A DNA stretch of 64,000 nucleotides. It comes from an uncultured Oscillospiraceae bacterium (GTDB lineage Bacteria > Bacillota > Clostridia > Oscillospirales > Oscillospiraceae). The notes beneath the pieces are model-generated. The model worked only from the letters and a program-made list of their open reading frames with translations. It had not been told where the DNA came from and made no database searches. The stretch covers positions 1-64,000 of the forward strand of contig CAKUED010000012.1 of the NCBI GenBank assembly GCA_934646005.1. The letters are read 5' to 3'. Positions 26,034-33,493 of the stretch are shown piece after piece; position 1 is the first letter of the stretch, and every line of letters starts with the position of its first letter. The position numbers and the translations under genes are program-made.

Positions 26034-26069
26034 ACCTCCGCAGATGAGTATTGCCCATTCTGCGGAGGT
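26034..26069 (-). promoter_or_regulatory. hairpin that buries the ribosome site of the M23 peptidase gene
   Basis: On the minus strand ACCTCCGCAG (26060-26069) and CTGCGGAGGT (26034-26043) pair perfectly over ten bases with a 16-base loop. The 3' arm contains the GGAGGT ribosome site for the ATG at 26026. The T run needed for a terminator is weak (GCATTTT). I infer either translational control or a dual-use hairpin after the CBS gene. Confidence 0.6.
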
Positions 26070-26089
26070 TAAACATTATTTGCCAAAAA

Positions 26090-26503
26090 TTATGCCTGCT
26101 CCGGGAAAAAGCGCTCCTGAAAATACTTGAGGATGCTGCTTCGGGTCACGATGCCGATGAACGCGCCCTTGTCGTCCACTACGGGCACAAAGTTCTGCTC
26201 CGCCGCTACGCTGAGCAGGTCCTCCACGCGCGTATCGACGCGCACAGGCTGGATCTTGCGCCGCGGCTGGATCTCGCTGATGCCGTGCTGCTCGGTCTGC
26301 CGCAGGTCCATCACGCACAGCCGCTTGAGCGCCCACAGCAGGTCGCCTTCGGTCAGCACGCCGCAGTACCCGCCCGCGCGGTCCAGGATCGGCAGCGCCG
26401 TAAAGCCGGAAGCCTCCATCCGCCCCATCGCCTCGCGGATGGTGTCGTCCGCGTCCACATACGCGCACATCGCCTTGGGGGTCAGAAAAAACAAAATGTT
26501 CAT
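26090..26503 (-). CDS. tandem CBS-domain protein
   Basis: The 137-residue protein is a bare pair of CBS domains. The first (about 8-60) has MEASGFTALPILDRAG and GVLTEGDLLWAL; the second (about 80-135) has AAEQNFVPVVDDKGAFIGIV. Such Bateman modules bind adenosine nucleotides or SAM and usually regulate a partner. ATG 26503 has AGGAGG upstream. The preceding mtnN/luxS operon handles SAM-derived metabolites, which makes an adenosyl ligand attractive but unproven. Confidence 0.8.
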   Translation of the reverse strand: MNILFFLTPKAMCAYVDADDTIREAMGRMEASGFTALPILDRAGGYCGVLTEGDLLWALKRLCVMDLRQTEQHGISEIQPRRKIQPVRVDTRVEDLLSVAAEQNFVPVVDDKGAFIGIVTRSSILKYFQERFFPEQA

Positions 26504-26606
26504 GCCATTTCCTCCTGTTTTCCAGTATACCATTTCAAAGTTCAAAAGGCATGACCAAATTGTAAATATCGCCCCGATGCCAAAGCCGCAGCCCTGACTC
26601 CCAGGC

Positions 26607-26635
26607 AAAAAGCCATTCCAAACGGAATGGCTTTT
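26607..26635. terminator. bidirectional terminator after mtnN
   Basis: AAAAGCCATTCC-aaac-GGAATGGCTTTT is a perfect hairpin with A and T runs on both sides. It separates mtnN from the CBS gene. Confidence 0.85.
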
Positions 26636-26638
26636 GGT

Positions 26639-27358
26639 TTAGTAGCTGCCCAGCGCCTGTTTTACCGTTTCGGCAGAATGGTTTGCCGCCTGGTGCTCGA
26701 AGGTGTCGTAGGATTCGGCGGCGGTGCCGTCGGCCAGGTCGGAGATCGCGCGGATCACGGCGAAGGGGACGCCGGAGAGCGCGGCGACCTGGGCGATCGC
26801 GCCGCCCTCCATTTCCGCCGCCGAGGCGTGGAACGCCTCAAACAGCTCCGCCTTTTTTTCGCGCCCGGAGATGAACTGGTCGCCCGTGGCGATCAGCCCC
26901 GTGTGTACCCGCTCCGCGCCGAGCACCGCCTGCGCCGCCGCGGTCAGCGCTTCGGAGAGCTGCCGGTCCGCGCGGAACACCGTGGGGACGCTGCTGTCCC
27001 CGCCGGTGCACAGGTAGCCCTTGGCATGACCGAACGCGGTCACGTCAAAATCATGCTGCACGAGCCCGTCCGCGACGACAATATCGCCCACCTGCAAGCC
27101 CGGGGCGAGCCCGCCCGCGATGCCGGTGTTGATGATCGCCGCCGGGTGATACTGGTCGATCAGAAGCTGCGTGCAGCGCGCGGCGTTGACCTTGCCGATG
27201 CCGGCTTTTACGAGCACCACGCGCCGCCCGCCGAGCAGCCCCGTGTGAAATATAAGCCCGAAATACTCCGCCTGCTCGCGCTGCTCCATCGCGGCGAGCA
27301 GCAGCGACAGCTCGGAGTCCATCGCGCCGATGATCCCGATCGCCTCATGCTGTTGCAT
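26639..27358 (-). CDS. mtnN: 5'-methylthioadenosine/S-adenosylhomocysteine nucleosidase
   Basis: The 239-residue protein matches MTA/SAH nucleosidase from end to end: IGIIGAMDSEL at the start, NTGIAGGL, the substrate segment EMEGGAIAQVA, and the catalytic Asp in RAISDLAD. It removes adenine from SAH and MTA. The product S-ribosylhomocysteine is the substrate of LuxS, whose gene lies just upstream and overlaps by 14 bases. Confidence 0.92.
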   Translation of the reverse strand: MQQHEAIGIIGAMDSELSLLLAAMEQREQAEYFGLIFHTGLLGGRRVVLVKAGIGKVNAARCTQLLIDQYHPAAIINTGIAGGLAPGLQVGDIVVADGLVQHDFDVTAFGHAKGYLCTGGDSSVPTVFRADRQLSEALTAAAQAVLGAERVHTGLIATGDQFISGREKKAELFEAFHASAAEMEGGAIAQVAALSGVPFAVIRAISDLADGTAAESYDTFEHQAANHSAETVKQALGSY

Positions 27359-27809
27359 ACTGCATTCTCCCTTCGTTCCAGTCCTTCAAAACCTCCAGCA
27401 TATCCGCGGCGACCGCCTTTGCGCCCGGCAGATCGTGCTCCCGGTAATTGCCGCATTCCCGGCGGCGGCTTCCGGGGATCTCGCCCTCAAAATCGACGAT
27501 AAAGCGGAAGCTCTCGCGCACCAGCTCCAGCGCGTCCTGTTTGGATACGGCGTCACGCAGGAGGAAATAAAAGCCCGTCCGGCAGCCCATCGGGCCGACG
27601 TAGACGACGTCCTGCGCGTAGCGGCTGTTGCGCGCGCAGGTGGCAAACAGGTGCTCAAAGGTGTGCAGCGCGCCGTTCGAGAGATAGTCGCCCTGATTGG
27701 GCTTTTTCATGCGGATGTCATAGGTGACCACGTCACCGTCGATGCGGGAGACGTACATCCCCTTTTCCAGCAGGTCGTGATCGATGGTAAAACTTGCGAT
27801 TTGTTTCAT
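27345..27809 (-). CDS. luxS: S-ribosylhomocysteine lyase LuxS
   Basis: The 154-residue protein has the LuxS metal motif HTFEH (H49, E52, H53) with the third ligand C119 in ECGNY and the catalytic Cys in GPMGCRTGFY (C76). It splits S-ribosylhomocysteine into homocysteine and DPD, the AI-2 precursor. ATG 27809 has AAGGAG upstream. With mtnN it forms a two-gene activated-methyl-cycle operon. Confidence 0.95.
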   Translation of the reverse strand: MKQIASFTIDHDLLEKGMYVSRIDGDVVTYDIRMKKPNQGDYLSNGALHTFEHLFATCARNSRYAQDVVYVGPMGCRTGFYFLLRDAVSKQDALELVRESFRFIVDFEGEIPGSRRRECGNYREHDLPGAKAVAADMLEVLKDWNEGRMQYATA

Positions 27810-27922
27810 GTGCATTCTCCTTTTGGTTTCCCATTTTGTTTTCAGCACGAGCAGTCATTTTGGATAGCAGGCTTCCCATCTTGATGGGGAACAGACAGCA
27901 TCCGAGTGTTCGATTCCTGCGT

Positions 27923-28693
27923 TTACCCGTCAACCGTCGCCTTCGCACATTCGGCTGTGATCTCGGCCTTCAGTGCGCGCAGGGCGGGCTGTTCCAGGTC
28001 GCGGGGATACGGGAGGGCGGAGAGGTCAAATTCGCGGATGGTGCTGTCCGGGTGCATGACGACGATCTTCTGACCGAGCAGCAGCGCCTCCTCGAGCTGG
28101 TGTGTGACGAGGACGATGGTGCGCGGGAGCTTTTTCTGGATGGCGAGCAGCTGCGATTGCAGCTCGCCGCGCGTCAGAAAGTCCAGCGAGGCGAACGGCT
28201 CGTCCATCAGCAGCAGCTGCGCCTGACTGGCGAGCACGCGCGCAAGGCCAAGCCGCTGCTTCATGCCCGTGGAGAGCTCCGCCGGGGTGAGGTCCGCGAA
28301 GTCCTGAAGACCGACAAGGCGGACGAACTCCGCCGCTTTTTCATACCGCTCCTCCGGCGTTTTGCCCACGCCGCACGCCATGGCGACGTTCCGCTGCACG
28401 TTCGTCCATGTGATGACGTACGGATCCGGGCTCAGAAGCGCGCTGTGCCAGCCTTGCGGCATGTCGATCTGCCCCGCGTCCGGCTGCTCCTCGCCGGACA
28501 GCAGCTTCAAAAGCGTACTCTTGCCGCAGCCGCTGCGGCCGACAATGACGGTCATCTGCCCGATGGGGAAGCGCACGGAAAGGTCACGCAGCACCTGCCG
28601 CGTGCGGCTCTGGCGCGTCTGCCCGGTGATGACGATCTCGCTGGAATAGGAGGTATAGGATTTTTCTATATGCTGCAATGCGACTGCGTCCAT
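27923..28693 (-). CDS. orphan ABC transporter ATPase, nitrate/sulfonate type
   Basis: The 256-residue ATPase has Walker A GRSGCGKST, signature LSTGMKQRLGLARVL, Walker B LLLMDEPFASLD and the H-loop VTHQLEEAL. This pattern fits the SsuB/TauB/NrtD class that powers import of sulfonates, nitrate or thiamine precursors. No permease or binding protein lies nearby, so it may serve a transporter elsewhere. I prefer ATG 28693 with GGAGA upstream over the TTG eight codons earlier. Confidence 0.8.
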   Translation of the reverse strand: MDAVALQHIEKSYTSYSSEIVITGQTRQSRTRQVLRDLSVRFPIGQMTVIVGRSGCGKSTLLKLLSGEEQPDAGQIDMPQGWHSALLSPDPYVITWTNVQRNVAMACGVGKTPEERYEKAAEFVRLVGLQDFADLTPAELSTGMKQRLGLARVLASQAQLLLMDEPFASLDFLTRGELQSQLLAIQKKLPRTIVLVTHQLEEALLLGQKIVVMHPDSTIREFDLSALPYPRDLEQPALRALKAEITAECAKATVDG

Positions 28694-28815
28694 AAATGAT
28701 AGTCTCCGTTCGATCAAACTGGACTCATTTTATCAAATTTCGGAAAAAGATACAAGCGCCGGGCTGCGCGGACGATCTATGAGATCCCGAATTTTATTAG
28801 AAAATGGTTAAACCG

Positions 28816-28844
28816 TTGAGTTCTTTGGAAAAGCATGATACAAT
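28816..28844 (+). promoter_or_regulatory. promoter of the hyp operon
   Basis: TTGAGT (28816-28821) and TACAAT (28839-28844) are 17 bases apart. A second TACAAT at 28849-28854 could pair with TTGGAA at 18 bases. The hypB start lies about 30 bases downstream. Confidence 0.65.
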
Positions 28845-28875
28845 TTTATACAATATACCGAATCGGAGGCGTAAG

Positions 28876-29541
28876 ATGGATTCCTATCGGGTCATTGAAG
28901 TCAAGCAGAGCGTTTTTGCGGACAACAACGCAGAGGCGGATCGGCTGCGCGGCGAGCTGCGCGCGCAGGGGACGTATTTCATTAACCTGATGTCGTCGCC
29001 GGGCTCTGGCAAGACGACGACGCTGATGCGGCTGCTGCCGCTGCTGCAAAAGAAGCTGCGCGTGGGCGTAATGGAGGCGGACATCGATTCCGATGTCGAT
29101 GCCGACACGATCTCACGCACGGGCGCAAAGGTCATTCAGCTCCACACCGGCGGAATGTGCCATCTTGACGCGGCGATGACGCGCGAGGGATTGAAGGAGC
29201 TCGGCACGGAGGGGCTCGACCTCGTGATTTTGGAAAACGTGGGGAATCTGGTGTGCCCGGCGGAGTTTGACACGGGGGCACATCTGAATATGATGATCCT
29301 GTCAGTGCCGGAGGGGCACGATAAGCCGCTGAAGTATCCGCTGATTTTCCAGACGTGCGGCGCGATGATCGTCAACAAGGCGGATGTGCTGCCGTATTTT
29401 GATTTTGACATGGAGAAGGTGACGGAGTTTGCGCGGCGGCGCAACCCGGACATCGAGATCTTTCCGATCTCCGCCAAGACGGGCGAAGGCGTCGATGCAC
29501 TTGCGGACTGGCTCTGTGAACAGATCGGCAAGCTGAAATAG
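28876..29541 (+). CDS. hypB: nickel-incorporation GTPase HypB
   Basis: The 221-residue GTPase has the P-loop SSPGSGKTT (40-48), the metal-binding GGMCHLDA, ENVGNLVCPA and NKADVLPYF. It has no His-rich N-terminus. HypB delivers nickel with HypA to [NiFe]-hydrogenase or other nickel enzymes. GGAGG lies before ATG 28876. The operon continues with an Fe-S flavoprotein and hypA; no hydrogenase structural gene or hypC-F is in the window. Confidence 0.92.
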   Translation: MDSYRVIEVKQSVFADNNAEADRLRGELRAQGTYFINLMSSPGSGKTTTLMRLLPLLQKKLRVGVMEADIDSDVDADTISRTGAKVIQLHTGGMCHLDAAMTREGLKELGTEGLDLVILENVGNLVCPAEFDTGAHLNMMILSVPEGHDKPLKYPLIFQTCGAMIVNKADVLPYFDFDMEKVTEFARRRNPDIEIFPISAKTGEGVDALADWLCEQIGKLK

Positions 29542-29565
29542 AGAGAAGATGAAGGAGAGAAAACT

Positions 29566-32394
29566 ATGATCGATCAGGAACTCAGGCAGCGGGCGCTGAA
29601 CCCGGCTGCAAAGGGTGACCCGGCGCCGCGGGAGAAGATCCTCAAGCTGGGCAGGAAAATCACCGATGTTGTGGAGCACAAGATCGGAAAGGTGACGGCG
29701 GACGACGCGGAATACTGGGGACTAGCCAGTATTGTGACCGACGAGATGGCGGACATCGCGCTTTCGATGAAGCTGCGCACGCCGTATACGATCGGCGAGC
29801 TCTGGAAGATGAACAACGTCACCGAGGAGCAGAAGCCGCATTTCCAGGAATTGCTCGACGAGATGAGCTACATCGGTCTGCTCGAATATGACTACGGCTA
29901 CCACTACGACCACAACGGCCGCACAGCGCCCCCTTCGGAGCGGCGCTACATCCTGCCGATGTTCGTGCCGGGCAGCGCGGAGCTTTTTAACATGGAGGAG
30001 GACAAGGAGCTGTCCGGCAGGAATCCACGGCTGGAGCAGCACCCGGAGCTGGCGAAGTTCTTTGAGCGCATGACCTATGTGCCGCTGGCGGGCAAGACGC
30101 ATCTGCTGCCGCCGGGCGGCGGCGGTGTCGGCATGCACGTCATCCCGGTGGAAAAGGCGATCTCGATGGAGAATCAGACGCTCGACATCGAGCATCTTTC
30201 CTATTGGCTGAAGAAGTATGAGGGGCACATCGGCGTGGGTCAGTGCTCGTGCCGGACGAGCCGCGCCGTGCTCGGCGAGGGCTGCGCGGACGACAACATG
30301 TGCTGGTGCATCGGTGTGGGCGATTTTGCCGACTACTGCCGTGAGACCGGCAAGGGTCACGACATCACCTACGAAGAAGCCATGCACATTTTGCAGGCGG
30401 CCGAGGATAACGGCTTTGTGCACCAGATCACGAACATCGACGGCGAGAACAAGATCTTCGGCATCTGCAACTGCAACGTCAATATCTGCAATGCGCTGCG
30501 TACCTCGCAGCTGTTCAATACGCCGAACCTCTCCCGCAGCGCCTATACGGCGGAGGTCGACCGGGCAAAGTGCGTCGCGTGCGGCAAGTGCGTGGAATAC
30601 TGTCCTGCCGGTGCGGTGAAGCTCGGGCAGAAGCTCTGCGACAAGCACGGCAACACCGTGGAATACCCGAAGCATGAGCTGCCGCACGGACTGAAGTGGG
30701 GCGAGGAGCACTGGGACCCGGATTACCGCGACAACAACCGCAAAAACTGCTATGACAAGGGCACTGCGCCCTGCAAAACTGCCTGTCCGGCGCACGTTGC
30801 CGTGCAGGGCTACCTGAAGCTCGCCGCACAGGGCAAGTATCAGGAGGCGCTGGCGCTCATCAAGAAGGACAACCCGTTCCCGGCGGTGTGCGGACGCGTC
30901 TGCAACAAGCGCTGCGAGGAAGCGTGTACGCGCGGCACGATCGATCAGGCTGTTTCGATCGACGCGGTCAAGAAGTTCCTCGCGGAGCAGGATCTGCACG
31001 CCGAGACCCGCTATATTCCGCCGGTGGTGGTGGCGTCGAGCCGCCTGACCGGCTGGGAGCAGAAGATCGCCATCATCGGCGCAGGCCCGGCGGGCCTGTC
31101 TGCCGCATATTATCTGGCGACGCGCGGCTACAAGCCGACGGTGTTTGAAAAATCCGCCCGCCCCGGCGGCATGATGACCTACGGCATCCCGTCGTTTAAG
31201 CTGGAAAAGGACATCATCGACGCGGAGATCCAGGTGCTCCGGGAGCTGGGCGTGGAGATCCGCTGCAATGTGGAGGTCGGCAGGGACGTAACGATCGCCC
31301 AGCTCCGTGAGCAGGGCTATCTCGTCTTCTATGTCGCCATCGGCTGCCAGGGCGGCCGCCTGCCCGGCGTGCCGGGGCAGGACGCGGCTGGCACGGATAT
31401 TGCCGTTCACTTCCTGCATGAGGCGCTTGCCGACGAGACGCAGAAGATGGAGGGCGAGGTCGTTGTGATCGGCGGCGGCAACGTGGCGGTCGACTGCGCG
31501 CGCACCGCCGTCCGCTTTGGCGCGGCGAAGACCTCAATGGTCTGCCTGGAATCGCGCGAGACCATGCCTGCCTCCGCCGAGGAGATCGCGGAGGCCACCG
31601 GGGAGCGCATCGAGATCTGCGCCGGCTGGGGCCCGAAGGAAGTCCTGAAAAACGAAGCGGGGCACGTCACCGGCGTCGTGTTCAAGCGCTGCCTGCGCAC
31701 GATCGACCCCGAAACCGGCAAATTCTCTCCGCTCTATGACGAAAACGAGACGATGACACTGGCGGCAGATCATGTCGTGTTCGCTATCGGTCAGGCCATC
31801 GAATGGGGCGAGCTGCTCAAGGGCACGAAGGTGGAATATCACCGCGGCAACTACCCGGTCGCCGACCCGCTGACCTATCAGACGGCGGAGGAGGACATCT
31901 TCGTCGGCGGCGACGTCTACCACGGACCGAAATTTGTCATCGACGCGATCGAAGAGGGCAAATGCGCCGCCGAATCGCTGCATCGCTACGTCCACAAGGG
32001 CGCGAGCATGACGATCGGCCGCAACCGCCGCGACTTCAATATGCTCGATAAGGAGAACTTCTCCGTCAACTGCTATGACCATGCCCTCCGGCAGGAGGCA
32101 GGCGTTGACCCGACGATCGACCCGCATTCGTTCCGCGACGCGCGCAAGACGCTCACGGCGGAGCAGGTGCAGATCGAGACCGCGCGCTGCCTTGGCTGCG
32201 GCGCGAGCTGGGTCGATCCGAACAAGTGCATCGGCTGCGGCGTCTGCACGACGAAGTGCGTGTTTGACGCGATCCATCTCAAGCGCGACCACCCGGAGTG
32301 CTCCACGATGATGAAGGCGGAGGACAAGCTCAAGGGCATCGCCTCCATGGCAGGCAAGCGCCTCGGCGAGTCGCTGCGCGGCAAGAAGGGATAA
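29566..32394 (+). CDS. Fe-S flavoprotein oxidoreductase, GltD-like with ferredoxin domains
   Basis: The 942-residue protein has four parts. An N-terminal module (1-330) carries a Cys cluster (QCSCRTSRAVLGEGCADDN, MCWC, then CNCNVNIC). A ferredoxin motif CVACGKCVEYCPAG follows from about 336. A glutamate-synthase-small-subunit-like FAD/NAD part has Cys-rich helices (CKTACPAHVAVQGY, VCGRVCNKRCEEAC) and dinucleotide loops GAGPAGLS (from 505) and GGGNVAVD (from 636). A C-terminal ferredoxin (CIGCGVCTTKC, from 888) ends the protein. It should move electrons between NAD(P)H, flavin and Fe-S clusters. GAAGGAG precedes the ATG. Its place between hypB and hypA is the main clue to function; the partner is unknown. 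Confidence 0.8.
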   Translation: MIDQELRQRALNPAAKGDPAPREKILKLGRKITDVVEHKIGKVTADDAEYWGLASIVTDEMADIALSMKLRTPYTIGELWKMNNVTEEQKPHFQELLDEMSYIGLLEYDYGYHYDHNGRTAPPSERRYILPMFVPGSAELFNMEEDKELSGRNPRLEQHPELAKFFERMTYVPLAGKTHLLPPGGGGVGMHVIPVEKAISMENQTLDIEHLSYWLKKYEGHIGVGQCSCRTSRAVLGEGCADDNMCWCIGVGDFADYCRETGKGHDITYEEAMHILQAAEDNGFVHQITNIDGENKIFGICNCNVNICNALRTSQLFNTPNLSRSAYTAEVDRAKCVACGKCVEYCPAGAVKLGQKLCDKHGNTVEYPKHELPHGLKWGEEHWDPDYRDNNRKNCYDKGTAPCKTACPAHVAVQGYLKLAAQGKYQEALALIKKDNPFPAVCGRVCNKRCEEACTRGTIDQAVSIDAVKKFLAEQDLHAETRYIPPVVVASSRLTGWEQKIAIIGAGPAGLSAAYYLATRGYKPTVFEKSARPGGMMTYGIPSFKLEKDIIDAEIQVLRELGVEIRCNVEVGRDVTIAQLREQGYLVFYVAIGCQGGRLPGVPGQDAAGTDIAVHFLHEALADETQKMEGEVVVIGGGNVAVDCARTAVRFGAAKTSMVCLESRETMPASAEEIAEATGERIEICAGWGPKEVLKNEAGHVTGVVFKRCLRTIDPETGKFSPLYDENETMTLAADHVVFAIGQAIEWGELLKGTKVEYHRGNYPVADPLTYQTAEEDIFVGGDVYHGPKFVIDAIEEGKCAAESLHRYVHKGASMTIGRNRRDFNMLDKENFSVNCYDHALRQEAGVDPTIDPHSFRDARKTLTAEQVQIETARCLGCGASWVDPNKCIGCGVCTTKCVFDAIHLKRDHPECSTMMKAEDKLKGIASMAGKRLGESLRGKKG

Positions 32395-32397
32395 GCC

Positions 32398-32745
32398 ATG
32401 CACGAGCTTGGCGTGGTATTCCACGTTGCCGACAGCCTGGCAAAGATCGCGGAGGAAAATCAGGTCGACCACATCTCCCGCGTGACGTTGGAGATCGGCG
32501 AGGTATCCACGGTCATCCCGGAATACCTGATCGACGTCTGGAACTGGAACTGCAAGCGGACGCCGCTGCTGAACGGGTGTAAGCTCGAAATTGAGCGGAT
32601 CCCGGCTGTGACGCACTGCGGCGCGTGCGGAAAGGACTATCCGACAGTGCCGCAGGGCAAGATCTGCCCCTACTGCGGCAGCGGCGAGACATGGCTGCTG
32701 CAAGGCAGCGAGTTTAATATCAAAGAGATCGCTGTCCCTGAGTGA
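32398..32745 (+). CDS. hypA: nickel chaperone HypA
   Basis: The 115-residue protein begins MHELG, with the nickel-binding His2-Glu3, and has a zinc site CGACGK plus CPYCG. It starts three bases after the flavoprotein stop with no clear ribosome site, so it is probably translationally coupled. Confidence 0.92.
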   Translation: MHELGVVFHVADSLAKIAEENQVDHISRVTLEIGEVSTVIPEYLIDVWNWNCKRTPLLNGCKLEIERIPAVTHCGACGKDYPTVPQGKICPYCGSGETWLLQGSEFNIKEIAVPE

Positions 32746-32762
32746 CCTGAAGAGTGAGCAAA

Positions 32763-32799
32763 GCCGTCCCGCCGGAGCTTCCGGCGGGACGGCGGTTTT
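32763..32799 (+). terminator. terminator of the hyp operon
   Basis: GCCGTCCCGCCGG-agctt-CCGGCGGGACGGC followed by GGTTTTG forms a very stable hairpin 18 bases after hypA. The following 220 bases up to the repeat show no gene. Confidence 0.85.
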
Positions 32800-33023
32800 G
32801 TGATAGATCGTTTGCCACGTTTGGGTCAAATCCGGGTCAGGTCGCATGACTGCAAAAATGCGACCGATTATGGAGAAAGAGGGGTGGGCGGATCAGCGGG
32901 ATCGATTTTCGTGAGGGCGAAAACCGGTCGAAATGCAAAGTGGGTATCACCCTGTCCTGCTTGTCACTTCGTGTGAGCAGCTCCATTCCCATAGAATACA
33001 AGAGTAAAAACAAAGTCAGCATC

Positions 33024-33231
33024 TTTGGCAGCACCACATAAGAAAACCAATGCCCCCAGACAGAGCTTTTTCGCCCCTGACTGCGCAGATTTTTCTTGCG
33101 TTACACAAAGTAGCGCCGCAAAAAATCTGTTTGTCAGGAACGAAAGATCTTCTGCCTGTGGCGCTGCGCGAAAAAGCCCGCTGGAAACCCAGCGGACTTT
33201 TTTCATTGTTTTCTTATGAGGTCCTGCCTTT
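33024..33231 (+). repeat. 208-bp MITE-like repeat, copy 1
   Basis: This block is identical over all 208 bases to the reverse complement of 49615-49822. Its ends are imperfect inverted repeats of about 25 bases (GGCAGCACCACATAAGAAAA against GGCAGGACCTCATAAGAAAA). Inside are a hairpin AGCGCCGCA/TGTGGCGCT around 33113-33167 and a terminator-like hairpin AAAAAGCCCGCTGG-aaac-CCAGCGG ending in TTTTTT. No transposase is encoded. It resembles a non-autonomous mobile element or a structured intergenic repeat. The 64-codon open frame inside is present in both copies simply because they are identical. Confidence 0.85.
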
Positions 33232-33310
33232 TTCATCCCCCGTTTTTATTTTACCATATCTTTGTGAAAAAGCCCGGCTTTTGCTGGACCTTTCGACAGA
33301 TGGAAACAGA

Positions 33311-33336
33311 AAAGACGTCCCAAAAGGGACGTCTTT
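33311..33336. terminator. hairpin downstream of the AroE-like/importer operon
   Basis: AAAGACGTCCC-aaaa-GGGACGTCTTT is perfect and lies at the end of the minus-strand importer operon, 34 bases past the acetyltransferase remnant. Confidence 0.85.
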
Positions 33337-33370
33337 CCTGCTTTTGCTTGCGCCGAAAGGCACTCGCAGA

Positions 33371-33493
33371 TCAGAGGGGAACGGGGTCTGGATCGAGATC
33401 CAGTTTGTTGGTTTTGTAAAAATACGTTCGGTCATGCTCGCCGATCTCGCGCAGCACGCGGCAGGGATCGCCAATGGCGACCATATTCGCCAT
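33371..33493 (-). pseudogene. C-terminal remnant of a sugar O-acetyltransferase
   Basis: Forty codons directly after the AroE-like stop (ATG overlaps TGA as TGATG) read MVAIGDPCRVLREIGEHDR and then YFYK. This is the C-terminal end of maltose/galactoside O-acetyltransferases of the left-handed beta-helix family. The remaining 150 or so residues are absent. I infer that a deletion fused the tail of this gene to the end of the operon. Confidence 0.6.

Noticed and set aside
29722..32847. Long minus-strand frames opposite the Fe-S flavoprotein gene
   Set aside because: The plus-strand product has all expected Cys and nucleotide-binding motifs; the antisense translations are low-complexity Arg/Ala/His strings.
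33025..33219. Sixty-four-codon frame inside the 208-bp repeat, identical in both copies
   Set aside because: The identity follows from the DNA being identical. There is no ribosome site, and the stretch is better explained by hairpins and terminal inverted repeats.
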